Below are positions 36,255 through 45,310 of a stretch of 64,000 bases of DNA, in pieces (the first letter of the stretch is position 1; every line of letters begins with the position of its first letter). Source of the DNA: Mucilaginibacter gossypiicola (GTDB lineage Bacteria > Bacteroidota > Bacteroidia > Sphingobacteriales > Sphingobacteriaceae); the NCBI RefSeq assembly GCF_900110105.1, contig NZ_FOCL01000001.1:744001-808000 (forward strand), written 5' to 3'. Under the pieces are notes generated by a model. That model saw only the letters and a list, made by a program, of their open reading frames with translations. It searched no databases and was not told the origin of the DNA. The position numbers and the translations under genes are program-made.

Positions 36255-36451
36255 AGGCAATTTTCTAAGCCCGAATATTGAGTTATCGAACACAATTTTA
36301 TCAGGAGTACTTAGGAAGTACCTAAAACTAAATCAGGAAAATTGGATGAGTTTGGATTTTAAATGATTGCAGAAAGCAGAAAATACAAGAATACGGTTCA
36401 ATATAATCTATTGAATCCTTATTGTGGAGTAATAAAATTTAGAAAATTTAA

Positions 36452-36823
36452 TTAAGCTACCTCGTTCGCTTCCTCTTCGATCCCCTTTGCAATAGATATA
36501 ACCCGGTTAGATGGGCTCGGAAAATATGTGAACAACATATTTTCATAGATTTCAAGAAAATCCTTTTTAAAAATTGGTGAAGTGCTGCCAGAAAAGCTAA
36601 CGAAGATATTTTTAATAGCAGTTTTACCTATAAACAATTTATACTCAGCGTCAGTAACATGATATGCAGCCAGCGTCTCTTCATAAGTTGAAAAGTCTTT
36701 GTCTTTCATACTATGCTGAACAGCTAAACAACGTTGATCAAGCTGTTTGTTTGTATCACCAATCAACTCTTCTCCGATGTAACCAGCCTCTGTATATTTG
36801 TTTCTATCCAGTAACATAATCAT
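36452..36823 (-). CDS. Uncharacterised 123-aa protein
   Basis: Not recognised. A soluble protein whose N-terminal half looks helical (KYTEAGYIGEELIGDTNKQLDQRC). It overlaps the preceding 252-aa gene by 20 bp, so the two are translated as a pair. The second Met (MLLDRN) is an equally good start. No signal or membrane segment. Confidence 0.55.
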   Translation of the reverse strand: MIMLLDRNKYTEAGYIGEELIGDTNKQLDQRCLAVQHSMKDKDFSTYEETLAAYHVTDAEYKLFIGKTAIKNIFVSFSGSTSPIFKKDFLEIYENMLFTYFPSPSNRVISIAKGIEEEANEVA

Positions 36824-37562
36824 TAAAATTAGTTAAAAGTTCCTGATTATTCAAATTTATTTCACCGTGCCAGTCACTATTACGCAGGATTGACACCATT
36901 TCAGGCATACTACTCCATTTATTAATTGGAAATGCTTTACCGTCTGGTTCCTGATTGTAATAATTGTCAAATACCTCTTTAACCTTTTTAAATTCTTCTG
37001 CTTTCAAAGATAATTTTGCATTTGCCAGAATAAGGCTCATTTCAGGTTTGTTAACCGCTGTAAAATGTGCTTTAGCCCAAACAAAACCACCATCTTCTAA
37101 TGCCGCGTGAACTTTAATCAAATCAACGCCGATATTTAAATATTGTTGTAAACCGATTTTCAGCATTGTTTTACCATGGCCCTGATTTCGAGCTGTCTTT
37201 GGAATTCTGAAAAAATCGTGCATTACCGTTTTTTCATTATTGTCCTTTATAAAGGTTCTGGAAAAAACAAGGCCATTTTGGGGATCGTCATGATCCTCCG
37301 AAAAATATTGAATAATTAGCTCCTGGGGATCTTTTTCGTCAAAACTAATCACTTTGGTAAGTTTCTTTGAAGTCATCGGACTAAGCATATTGTTAATCTC
37401 TGATAAGAATTGAAGCAATTCAAAACCATCAAAGTTGGCATTTAAAAAGTCAACTAATGATGTTTTACTTCCTGGCGCATATAACACAAAACCTAACGCC
37501 TGGCATGAGAGCCATTCTGCTTCAGTAATTATATGTTTGGTAGGTGAAGGTGAAACAGGCAT
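36804..37562 (-). CDS. GNAT-like protein of a two-gene cassette
   Basis: A 252-aa soluble protein. The centre resembles a GNAT acetyltransferase: HDFFRIPKTARNQGHGKTMLKIGLQQYLNIGVDLIKVHAA, with RNQGHG in the position of the acetyl-CoA loop, followed by DGGFVWAKAHF, a motif known from GNAT-like proteins of phages and toxins. The flanks are unknown. It is coupled to the 123-aa gene downstream (20-bp overlap), which may be its partner. Whether this is a toxin-antitoxin pair is speculation. Confidence 0.5.
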   Translation of the reverse strand: MPVSPSPTKHIITEAEWLSCQALGFVLYAPGSKTSLVDFLNANFDGFELLQFLSEINNMLSPMTSKKLTKVISFDEKDPQELIIQYFSEDHDDPQNGLVFSRTFIKDNNEKTVMHDFFRIPKTARNQGHGKTMLKIGLQQYLNIGVDLIKVHAALEDGGFVWAKAHFTAVNKPEMSLILANAKLSLKAEEFKKVKEVFDNYYNQEPDGKAFPINKWSSMPEMVSILRNSDWHGEINLNNQELLTNFNDYVTG

Positions 37563-37627
37563 ACCATAAGATTTTGGGTAAAATTAATCAGATTCAATTA
37601 CAGTATCCGATTTTATATCTCGAAGGA

Positions 37628-38680
37628 TTAAAATAATTCAGGAGTATTTATTACCTGATAATTTTCTTCATCAATCTTTTCAAACCATTGTTGATTTATT
37701 GGTAATTTTTCTTTTGCAAAGGTGTATTTTGGTTCTGGATGATTATACAACATCATTTTAGGCGATTCATCACTATATGGTGAAAGTCTTTGAACCAGCA
37801 AAACCGCAGAAACCGATGAATTGACCAAGTGCTGCTTTGCGATAAAAAATCCGAAATCCCTACAAAGTTTCAAGGGTAACTTATCCTGAAACCTTGCGCC
37901 CTCAAATAATGCCAGTTCCATATCTAAATGGCCAAGAAACATATCCTCACTATTCAATGCAATAATGTAAGGACCATTTAAATCATATTTTGACGGACGT
38001 TTATCGTTTAAAGCTGTGAGAACATTTAAATGAGGTGTAACAACCTGTGCAGGGTTCTGCATAAATCCGATCCCTCGCTTAACGGATGACGAAGCTGACA
38101 ATAAGGTGATGTTGATTTTCCAGCCACCATCTTCTATAAATAGTTGCCTGGCTCGATGCTGATCGTTTATATAGTTCCGTATATGATGACGAATCTTTTT
38201 TAAAGAGGGAGTATTTGGGGCGCAAGTAAGCCACTCTATATTGATAAAATACTCCTGTTTATCTATTTTTTTGAATGAATCCAGGATAACTGATTGTAAT
38301 TCCTCTATAGTATCAGTTATTCCGGAGTTGCTTGAACATGTACATTCAACATATACGGTTTTACCATCAATACTAACCTTAAAATCTGGAGTAGCAACTT
38401 TACCTCTATCCAATGCTTCAATAGGAAATCCTTTATTTCTAAAGTAATGAAATATATACAACTCAAATAAGGCAGCGGTATGCTGCTTGTTATTTTTTGA
38501 CCGGAACCGCTTCAGAAATTCAGTAGTAACCGGAAATCCATCACTCCATAAATTAATCTTTTTTCTTGCTCTTTCGGCCTCGTCAATAGCTGAGGTATTT
38601 AAAAATGTATAATGTTCAACTACGAAATTATCACGGTTGATGTCAGTTCTTTCAAAATCATCAAAGAGCTTATTTACCAT
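37628..38680 (-). CDS. PD-(D/E)XK-like protein of the defence cluster
   Basis: A 350-aa soluble protein. A nuclease-like core is visible at 70-118: AALFELYIFHYFRNKGF (Glu73), KVATPDFKVSI (Pro98-Asp99) and KTVYVECTCSS, where Glu112 is followed by Cys-Thr instead of the usual x-Lys. This could be an inactive or variant restriction-endonuclease fold. The rest (120-350) is mixed alpha/beta and unrecognised. It is divergent from the DUF4365-like giant with 160 bp between, an arrangement suggesting shared control. Confidence 0.55.
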   Translation of the reverse strand: MVNKLFDDFERTDINRDNFVVEHYTFLNTSAIDEAERARKKINLWSDGFPVTTEFLKRFRSKNNKQHTAALFELYIFHYFRNKGFPIEALDRGKVATPDFKVSIDGKTVYVECTCSSNSGITDTIEELQSVILDSFKKIDKQEYFINIEWLTCAPNTPSLKKIRHHIRNYINDQHRARQLFIEDGGWKINITLLSASSSVKRGIGFMQNPAQVVTPHLNVLTALNDKRPSKYDLNGPYIIALNSEDMFLGHLDMELALFEGARFQDKLPLKLCRDFGFFIAKQHLVNSSVSAVLLVQRLSPYSDESPKMMLYNHPEPKYTFAKEKLPINQQWFEKIDEENYQVINTPELF

Positions 38681-38840
38681 TGGAATAAGGTGTTATATAA
38701 ATTCTAAAATAATACATCCTAAACAATGTTAACAGTTGTTTCCATTAAATAGGCAATTAAACTGTGTTAGCAGATGGACAACGCGTGTTTTAATATTTGA
38801 AAATCGTTAATTTAGTAATCGCCAGAAACTTTATCAATTT

Positions 38841-41591
38841 ATGGGCAAGAAAACTTCAGGAAAAAAGAAAACGGACTACACGGATGACTTTAAAGCAATA
38901 GATGGAAGAAAAAAGGGCAATTTGTTGCTCCAAAAGACTTTCGATGAAATAGGAAATATCTATTCCGGAATTCATATTTCTGTTGTGAGTGAGGAAAACC
39001 AGGATGACCGAGGAATCGATTTTCAGGTTGAAATTATTGGAAAAGCTAAAAACGAAACTCTTGAGATATTTAAGTTGCAAAATAAAGGTACCCTTGACCC
39101 GGTAAAACCTTTAATTAAAACGGAAAATAAAGGCTTAATATCATTTCAAATTTCTTTACGGCATGTTCGTTATTACCGGCAGGAGATACCTTTTGCTACC
39201 ATGTTTATGTTGTGCGACGTGCCTAACCAAAAGGTTTTTTGGCACGCCATCCAACTCGATGATAGTGTCGATGATAGAGTTGATCAAGCTGGTGATGATC
39301 AGGAAAGTGTGCAAATCTATATTAATCCGGCTCATCAACTCAATGCACAAAATTTTGAAAAGTTTTTAGATCAGATCGGGGAATCTAAATCAACACAGTT
39401 TTATAAAACCACAGATAAAGATAGCCCCATTTTTTCCAATGGAGCTGATTTTGAGGTAGACGAAAAGAAACCATTATTAGACCAGGTTTATGATTTATTT
39501 GAATACCTATATGACGAGATCAGGTATCTCCCAAGGCACCTGTTAATCCGAAATAAACCTTTTAAAAAGGCTGATGGTTTCATTCCATACATTAATTCTT
39601 TCAAAGCAACCACTGATAATAAAGAATTGATAGAATTGTTCGACTCTTTTCAGGTTAATGATGACCATTCCATTACATTTAAAAATCCATCACTAATCAG
39701 TGGTGTTGTTGATGCGGAAAATAAAGCAAAGCTGGTTTTAAAGAAATTTACTGAAAATCATATTTATTGGCTTGGAAATGATTCCAGGAAATCGGATGTA
39801 TCATTGAGGTATTTCCCGGATCAGGAATGTGATTGTGTCGCTTGCCGGTATTACAAGTTAGATATTCCAGGTTCAATTAAATCAATTGATAATCAACCTA
39901 CTGAAGGGTTACTTGATAAAATGAAGGTTGCCTACATGCATTACCAATTAGGTAATTTTGTTAAAGCAGCTGAAATGCAAAAAACAATTGCTAAAGAAGC
40001 AAAAATCGCGAAAAAGCCGGTTATTTATGCCATTACACAGTTTAACCTGATTAAACTGGGAAGATTGATAAAGGGGGGGTATTATGATATCGATATTATA
40101 AATACTGCTGCTTCGGATCAGAATATTGATTTGGATAAGGTAGTTTTAAGATCTGCCACCAAAGGGCATAATCTGAAGCTTGCAAAATGGATAAAAAATC
40201 AAAATTTCATCAATGAGCCAGCTTATGAAATTCACGAAGCGGTTGGTAAGATCAGGGACAACTACCAATCTTTTATTGACGGCAATGTTGGCAGAAACAG
40301 GCATTTCAATGAACTGATTGATTCAGTTGCTCAACTTAATTCTTTTGTAAATGGCAATTATATTGTTTTTGATAGATGGGGTGAATACAAGCAACTAATT
40401 GATGCAATGACTGAAGGGCTTTTCGCTGCTTATGCTATGAAAGACGAAAACCCCAATCTACCACAGAAAATTAACGATTATCATCTGCATCGGATGATTT
40501 TTGACGGAAGTCAGGAAATGATCTGGCGATATTTCAATAAGTACCGGCTTACATCTATAGCCTACGAACCATGGGAAAAAGATGATAACCTTCATTTGTT
40601 AATTAAAAATCTTCTCGCAAACAATCATTTGGTAGATGAAGCCTTTAAAAATTACAGCCCGGATGATGGTTTTTTTTGGAGAAACAAATACCCCTCCTTA
40701 TTCGCTAACACACTTTGTATAGCTTCGATTGTAGAAATGAGCGATCTGGAAGCAGAAACGGTTATATCTCAAATCATTTGTTGTATTAACAATGGGCCAT
40801 TACATTCACCTGATTGTTACGTAAATGTCAACTCATTTATCGTCAAAAAACATCCTCAGTTAGCTTCATCGACACTTGAACGACTTTTCTGGTTTTCACT
40901 GCTCCAAAAAGATGCTTATGCGCAAGCGAGGATTAGTATAGTGTCCAATGCCATAAAATTCCGTGGTATAAAATTGCAGGTTTCAAAAGCTGAGGAAAAG
41001 GTTTTAATGAATAGTAATGCTAAGGACGACGAAAGAAGAGAAAATAATATTGGCGTATATGTTTATCCAATATTACCTGCAACCCTTCAAAAGAAGATTA
41101 TCAATAAACTGGAAAAGAGACTTGATCATAAATTTGATGCCTATCAGTATTACTATGCAAGTATTTATGATCTGCCCTTAGATCTTAAATATTTGGATAA
41201 GTTCATTGCTCAGGCTGTTCCAGATCCTAACCGGCCAAATTTTCAGGCCATGCTCGGTAGCGAGACTGAAAATAAATACCCGATGTTTGATATGCTACTT
41301 AATCTCTGCTTTAAAATGGAGATAGACCTAAAAAAAATTACCGATTTGAATTTCTTTGGTTACGGTGATTATTACGATTGGTTACTTGACATTGCCAATT
41401 TTGATTATTCTAAATTTAAGGTCAGATGGATTGGACTCTATGCCACTAAATTTTACTTTGCCGCATTTAGAAAGCATCCGGTCATAAAATCAACATTAGA
41501 AACTTATTTAAAATCTAAACGGGATAACCGGATGGAGCGGCTTTACATTGATCTTTATAATCCGCTAAATATTGAATCAGTAGAAGATTAA
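38841..41591 (+). CDS. 916-aa protein with N-terminal DUF4365-like nuclease domain
   Basis: The N-terminal 180 residues resemble DUF4365: a lysine-rich start, ISVVSEENQDDRGIDFQVEI (Asp60), IFKLQNKGT (Gln80-x-Lys82) and a later IPFATMFMLCDVPNQKVFWHAIQL, the core strand order of PD-(D/E)XK enzymes. A Cys-rich spot (ECDCVACRYYKLD, about 330) may bind metal. Residues 360-916 are alpha-helical, probably repeats, with aromatic-rich ends, as in sensor parts of defence proteins. The function is not established. It is an anti-phage candidate by domain and location. Confidence 0.65.
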   Translation: MGKKTSGKKKTDYTDDFKAIDGRKKGNLLLQKTFDEIGNIYSGIHISVVSEENQDDRGIDFQVEIIGKAKNETLEIFKLQNKGTLDPVKPLIKTENKGLISFQISLRHVRYYRQEIPFATMFMLCDVPNQKVFWHAIQLDDSVDDRVDQAGDDQESVQIYINPAHQLNAQNFEKFLDQIGESKSTQFYKTTDKDSPIFSNGADFEVDEKKPLLDQVYDLFEYLYDEIRYLPRHLLIRNKPFKKADGFIPYINSFKATTDNKELIELFDSFQVNDDHSITFKNPSLISGVVDAENKAKLVLKKFTENHIYWLGNDSRKSDVSLRYFPDQECDCVACRYYKLDIPGSIKSIDNQPTEGLLDKMKVAYMHYQLGNFVKAAEMQKTIAKEAKIAKKPVIYAITQFNLIKLGRLIKGGYYDIDIINTAASDQNIDLDKVVLRSATKGHNLKLAKWIKNQNFINEPAYEIHEAVGKIRDNYQSFIDGNVGRNRHFNELIDSVAQLNSFVNGNYIVFDRWGEYKQLIDAMTEGLFAAYAMKDENPNLPQKINDYHLHRMIFDGSQEMIWRYFNKYRLTSIAYEPWEKDDNLHLLIKNLLANNHLVDEAFKNYSPDDGFFWRNKYPSLFANTLCIASIVEMSDLEAETVISQIICCINNGPLHSPDCYVNVNSFIVKKHPQLASSTLERLFWFSLLQKDAYAQARISIVSNAIKFRGIKLQVSKAEEKVLMNSNAKDDERRENNIGVYVYPILPATLQKKIINKLEKRLDHKFDAYQYYYASIYDLPLDLKYLDKFIAQAVPDPNRPNFQAMLGSETENKYPMFDMLLNLCFKMEIDLKKITDLNFFGYGDYYDWLLDIANFDYSKFKVRWIGLYATKFYFAAFRKHPVIKSTLETYLKSKRDNRMERLYIDLYNPLNIESVED

Positions 41592-41603
41592 AGTGCTAAC
41601 TAA

Positions 41604-41954
41604 TTAATTTAAATAATGTGCTGGCAATTCTTCAAGTGGGCGGGCATCATCCCAAATTTTAGATAAGTGGATTTTGTTGATAGCCTCAATAATAACATCC
41701 CTAAAACCATCGTCAAATGTACCTCCGGAGATTTGCTTCCAGGAAGTACCTGATAGTTTTTCAATTACCAGTATGCCGCTATTATCCAACTGTACGAAAA
41801 AAACCAATCGTTCCTTTTCATAGTTGACAAATGTTGTCAGGCCAAAATCGCGATTTTGATCATTGAATTTAAATTTGACATCTATCATATCGGTTCTGTT
41901 TAGTATTTCTAAGGTAGGTATAATTGATTCAAAATCCTTATCTGGTAATACCAA
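41604..41954 (-). CDS. Uncharacterised 116-aa protein
   Basis: Not recognised. A beta-rich, soluble protein (VKFKFNDQNRDFGLTTFVNYEKERLVFFVQLDN). No ATG is available: the frame is open from just after a TAA at about 41997, and the best start is TTG at 41954. It is convergent with the 916-aa gene (12-bp gap). It may be 5'-truncated. Confidence 0.5.
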   Translation of the reverse strand: MVLPDKDFESIIPTLEILNRTDMIDVKFKFNDQNRDFGLTTFVNYEKERLVFFVQLDNSGILVIEKLSGTSWKQISGGTFDDGFRDVIIEAINKIHLSKIWDDARPLEELPAHYLN

Positions 41955-42011
41955 TATATAGTTGTAATTTATAAGTAGAACGTATAGGTTACCTTAAAAT
42001 AATTTCTTTTG

Positions 42012-42041
42012 CTTCTTTTCTTTGATCACAAAGAAAAGAAG
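42012..42041. repeat. Perfect 13-bp inverted repeat
   Basis: CTTCTTTTCTTTG, loop ATCA, CAAAGAAAAGAAG. It is a purine/pyrimidine-strand palindrome of a kind dispersed in Bacteroidota, placed in the 120-bp gap between two minus-strand genes. Confidence 0.7.
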
Positions 42042-42053
42042 TCTAACCCTATC

Positions 42054-42074
42054 AAAAAAGGGGCCTCAGCCCCT
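42054..42074 (-). terminator. Terminator of the DUF3560 gene pair
   Basis: On the minus strand AGGGG, loop, CCCCT is followed by six T (42059-42054), just after the stop of the 125-aa gene. Confidence 0.75.
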
Positions 42075-42077
42075 ATA

Positions 42078-42455
42078 TTAGCCGTTATACGGCCTTTTTA
42101 AAATAAAATAGAAGGTTGGTTCCTCCTCCCAAATGAAGGCTTTAACGGGTTCTTCTATGCGTTTTTTGGGCAGCATTTCCAATTCCCGGTTTAAATCGCC
42201 TGGTATGTCCGGTGGGTGATCTGCAATATTTATTTTAATTGATTGTTGTTGACTATTAAAGGCAAATGCCACCCGCAAAGGCCTCACACTTAAAATAGTA
42301 ACAATTTCAGCTTTCCGTTTTTTCAAGGTATGGTAAACATCCCAAAGCGCATTTTGAAAAGTGAATCCGATACCGTTAACGGAGTGATTTTTAAATAGCC
42401 GTCCGTTTTTCTTACGGACGGCTAACCTGAATGCAAATTCATAACAAATTGTCAT
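42078..42455 (-). CDS. Uncharacterised 125-aa element protein
   Basis: Not recognised. Basic N-terminal half (RLAVRKKNGRLFKNHSVNG) and an acidic, aromatic C-terminus. It starts 3 bp after the DUF3560 gene, so it is cotranscribed and probably functions with it in the integrated element. Confidence 0.55.
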   Translation of the reverse strand: MTICYEFAFRLAVRKKNGRLFKNHSVNGIGFTFQNALWDVYHTLKKRKAEIVTILSVRPLRVAFAFNSQQQSIKINIADHPPDIPGDLNRELEMLPKKRIEEPVKAFIWEEEPTFYFILKRPYNG

Positions 42456-42458
42456 GTC

Positions 42459-43241
42459 TCATTTTGAAGTTATATTCTTAACTATAATCTGAGCATCTAA
42501 ATAAGCGCTCCGGCTGATGTGTCGTTGCCATGCACCCTCTCTTGGTGACCAGCGGAAACCCGCAGATTTCAGTTTTTTGCGGGTGATTTCATCAGGCTTA
42601 CCGGGGAATATGATTTGCAAGTGGTTCGCCTCTTTGTTTTCAAAAATGCGTATATCGTTTATTGTCTCGTCGATTGCTGTTTTAACCTCCAGCTTTTTAA
42701 GTTGGTCGATACGCTGCTGAATACGGCGTATATTGGCGTTATTATTGGAGAGGCTAAAATGTGCAAATCCTTTGCCATAACCGGGGCTGGTTTTATTTAA
42801 TTCATCCCAAAGGTTTTCACTTGCAGCCTCTAATTTTAAAAAACATTCTTTATCGCCTTTCCTAAGACATTTGTTAGAAGACTTCATAAACTCCTGTGCC
42901 TTTTTTAATTCATTTAATTTGGCGTTCAGCTTTTCCAGGGCTTTAGGGTCATCCGAAAATATGGCGTCATTATTTTCAATAGTTTTTGCTTTGTCCTGAT
43001 AATAGGCAGCTTTATCCAATTTGATATTTGCCTGTTGAAATTTATTGCTGATGCGGTTTCGGTAATTACGATCTCGTTTTTCTGAGTGATGGCCAATTAA
43101 AATAGGCTGCCCCATAGGTATAACGCTTGCCATTTCTGAGGCTGTTGTATACAGGCTTTCCGCTTCCTGGGTGTTCTTTTTAGCTAAGCGGTGAGCGTTT
43201 ATTATGCGGTTTTCTTTACGTTCTTCAAAATCGTGTTTCAT
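42459..43241 (-). CDS. DUF3560 domain protein
   Basis: A 260-aa protein matching the DUF3560 pattern common on plasmids and conjugative elements: YTTASEMASVIPMGQPILIGHHSEKRDRNYRNRI, then a helical central part (KAAYYQDKAKTIENNDAIFSDDPKALEKL). The C-terminal block (IIFPGKPDEITRKKLKSAGFRWSPREGAWQRHIS) is a small domain found in many mobile-element proteins. The molecular function is unknown. Confidence 0.85.
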   Translation of the reverse strand: MKHDFEERKENRIINAHRLAKKNTQEAESLYTTASEMASVIPMGQPILIGHHSEKRDRNYRNRISNKFQQANIKLDKAAYYQDKAKTIENNDAIFSDDPKALEKLNAKLNELKKAQEFMKSSNKCLRKGDKECFLKLEAASENLWDELNKTSPGYGKGFAHFSLSNNNANIRRIQQRIDQLKKLEVKTAIDETINDIRIFENKEANHLQIIFPGKPDEITRKKLKSAGFRWSPREGAWQRHISRSAYLDAQIIVKNITSK

Positions 43242-43255
43242 GATTGTAGAATTTT

Positions 43256-43277
43256 GGCGGGGGCAAATGCCCCCGCC
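43256..43277. repeat. 9-bp GC hairpin between DUF932 and DUF3560 genes
   Basis: GGCGGGGGC, loop AAAT, GCCCCCGCC. A strong stem without T-run, just after the DUF932 stop, so it may pause or end transcription or protect the 3' end. Confidence 0.5.
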
Positions 43278-43283
43278 TTGTTA

Positions 43284-44330
43284 TTAATTGAGTATAAAAT
43301 CACCGCCTCCAAACTTTTCAAAGTCATGGCAGAGATTAAATGCAGTTTGTGTTTTTGTCAGGCCATTGCCAAACATGACGGACTTTAGTTTTTGCTCTTC
43401 GCTTTTGTAGTCCAATACATTTTGAAAATACCCTGTGATCGCATTGTATGCACCAAATAAAGTTCCGCGGGTGGTGTCCATTTGTTGGGTTGGATTGGTG
43501 AAGGCATAGGTACAAATACGTTCAACGGTATTTTTAAACCTGCTTGAAAACTCGTCAGGTGCTTCGTCTGTCAATATTTTATTTAGCACCTCTTTGCTTG
43601 GTGCCATTGCCAATTGCACCAGTTTAAGCACTTCCTTATCACGGATGCGGATTTGTGACCAACGGTTAAATACATCGCTCAACTGGTCGGCTAAGGTGTT
43701 GGTGAAGCCCATAATTTTGTGTGCCTCTTCCAAACGTTCTTTGGCACTTTCCGTATGGCGGATTTTGTGGCAATTGGTCATATTTCGCAATGCTGCGTTA
43801 AGCGTGTTGTTACATACTATACGAATTGGGGTAAATGCAATAGTGATACTGCCAAAACCATCGTGCGAGGTGGTGAGGAACAAATATTTTTCGATCAGGT
43901 CGTCATTACCAACACGAATGTAACCCGGCAATTTGGCGGTAATAAAAATACGTTCACCGTTACCCAATGCTCCGGCTGTTTCATATAAAACGCCATCGCC
44001 ACCGCCTACAATGGCATCAAAAAATTTAAAGGCATCCCGGTTTTGTACAATTTCGTATTCACTACCGATTACCCCCAAAACCTGATTTGTATCTGTGCGA
44101 ACGGTAGCAAATTTTTCAGGCACAAAAAGATCATCGGAATACCGCCCCTGCTGATCGTATGCGTATAATGACCATTTTTCTACTTCATAGTCCAGTCCGG
44201 CTACCTGTATAGCTTCGGCACTGGTCAGGTAACGGTCAACGACCTGCCCGAGGCCGTGCCATGCTCTTTCCTTAACGCTCATAAAAGCGTGTTTACCTGT
44301 TAGTTGATTGAAATTTATATTATCTGGCAT
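43284..44330 (-). CDS. DUF932 domain protein
   Basis: A 348-aa protein of the DUF932 (phage/plasmid-like TIGR03299) type: GKHAFMSVKERAWHGLGQVVDRYLTSAEAIQVAGLDY and YEIVQNRDAFKFFDAIV, with LTTSHDGFGSITIAFTPIRIVCNNTLNAAL. It is abundant in conjugative elements; the function is undefined. It lies in the element's housekeeping block together with DUF3560 and several tiny genes. Confidence 0.88.
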   Translation of the reverse strand: MPDNINFNQLTGKHAFMSVKERAWHGLGQVVDRYLTSAEAIQVAGLDYEVEKWSLYAYDQQGRYSDDLFVPEKFATVRTDTNQVLGVIGSEYEIVQNRDAFKFFDAIVGGGDGVLYETAGALGNGERIFITAKLPGYIRVGNDDLIEKYLFLTTSHDGFGSITIAFTPIRIVCNNTLNAALRNMTNCHKIRHTESAKERLEEAHKIMGFTNTLADQLSDVFNRWSQIRIRDKEVLKLVQLAMAPSKEVLNKILTDEAPDEFSSRFKNTVERICTYAFTNPTQQMDTTRGTLFGAYNAITGYFQNVLDYKSEEQKLKSVMFGNGLTKTQTAFNLCHDFEKFGGGDFILN

Positions 44331-44341
44331 GATTGTAAATG

Positions 44342-44515
44342 TTATTTGGTTTTCAATTCCATTATTTCGGTTTTCAGCACCTGCACATTTTCGGTGCTGG
44401 TAATGCTCAAATTGGTTTCCCTTTGCAGTTCGCTAATGGCGTTATGTATGTGCTTGTAGGGCGTGTTTACCGTTACTTTAATGAGCAAATACAAGGTGTC
44501 GTTATGCTTATTCAT
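44342..44515 (-). CDS. Small element protein, 57 aa
   Basis: ATG 44515 to TAA 44342. The sequence begins MNKHNDTLYLLIKVTVNT and is followed by a helical stretch. The upstream 42-aa frame ends in TTATGA, sharing four bases with this start, so translation is coupled. It ends 11 bp before the DUF932 start. Function unknown. Confidence 0.6.
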   Translation of the reverse strand: MNKHNDTLYLLIKVTVNTPYKHIHNAISELQRETNLSITSTENVQVLKTEIMELKTK

Positions 44516-44640
44516 AATTGATAGGAGTTTATGAACTCGGCAAATTCAAACTGGAAAACTGCGGGGTTTTCCTTTGCTAACTGTTCGGCGTAGCCGTCCC
44601 AAAAAAGCTGGTTTGTTAACTCGATAAATAGCTCGTACAT
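44512..44640 (-). CDS. Small element protein, 42 aa
   Basis: ATG 44640 to TGA 44512, starting MYELFIELTNQLFWDGYAEQ. Acidic and aromatic; one amphipathic helix can be drawn. It overlaps the 57-aa gene by four bases, the usual sign of a coupled pair. Function unknown. Confidence 0.55.
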   Translation of the reverse strand: MYELFIELTNQLFWDGYAEQLAKENPAVFQFEFAEFINSYQL

Positions 44641-44666
44641 CTTAATTCCTATTTAATGGGTTGGTT

Positions 44667-44697
44667 AAAAAAAAGCCTCCCGGTAGTTCCGGGAGGC
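44667..44697 (-). terminator. Strong terminator in the small-gene block
   Basis: On the minus strand GCCTCCCGG, loop, CCGGGAGGC followed by eight T. It closes the 158-aa/59-aa operon. Confidence 0.85.
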
Positions 44698-44706
44698 AAG
44701 AGTTAA

Positions 44707-44886
44707 TTAGTTAGGAAAAACGATTTCTGCCTCGATTTCTGAAAGTTTAGACACACAGGCATCGTAAACAAACTGTGCAGTCATCGCAATGAGGTTTGGT
44801 GTGTTTGTGGTAAACTTGTTACCCTTGTCATCCTCAATGATCAGTTTGCAACCCCTGATAAAAATTGCTTTCCAGTTGGTCGGCAT
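44707..44886 (-). CDS. Small element protein, 59 aa
   Basis: ATG 44886 to TAA 44707. Its start lies inside the 3' end of the 158-aa gene (53-bp overlap, other frame). It begins MPTNWKAIFIRGCKLIIEDD and continues with a predicted helix. It is directly followed by the terminator at 44667-44697. Not recognised. Confidence 0.55.
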   Translation of the reverse strand: MPTNWKAIFIRGCKLIIEDDKGNKFTTNTPNLIAMTAQFVYDACVSKLSEIEAEIVFPN

Positions 44887-45310
44887 TTTCGGCCAGTTTG
44901 ATCTGAAAATCTTCTAAAGTTTTGATCCGGGCGATTAAGGCTAAACGCTGAATATTTTTGCGGTGCAGGCCCTCAACGTATTTTACGGTCTGCTCCAAAT
45001 TCAAGGCAGGTTTAAGAAATTTAATTTCTCCTGCGGGCTGTTCTTTCACCTCTTCGGTTTTAGGTTGCTCATGGCCTGTTGCCGGTTGCTCATTAGCGGA
45101 GGCCTTAGTTTCTGTTGCCGGTGTGGGCGCAGCTTGCGCAGCCTGGGCAGCGGGTTCAATTTTGGCGGGGTCGTTTTTAACAAGTCCATCGTTTTTTTCA
45201 TTGTCTTTGCCGGGGATGCTCGGGCGGTTGGTGGTTTCGATTTTTTTGCTGTCGTTTTTTGCGGTTGCTGCACCTTGTGTAGTTCCGCTGTTTTTGGTTG
45301 TTGTGCTCAT
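44834..45310 (-). CDS. Disordered Ala/Pro/Lys-rich element protein
   Basis: A 158-aa protein. Residues 1-95 are low-complexity (Thr, Lys, Ala, Pro, Glu) and surely disordered. Residues 96-150 are helical and charged (YVEGLHRKNIQRLALIARIKTLEDFQIKLAE). No family recognised. It is the first gene of a short operon with the 59-aa protein, in the element block. Confidence 0.65.
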   Translation of the reverse strand: MSTTTKNSGTTQGAATAKNDSKKIETTNRPSIPGKDNEKNDGLVKNDPAKIEPAAQAAQAAPTPATETKASANEQPATGHEQPKTEEVKEQPAGEIKFLKPALNLEQTVKYVEGLHRKNIQRLALIARIKTLEDFQIKLAENADQLESNFYQGLQTDH

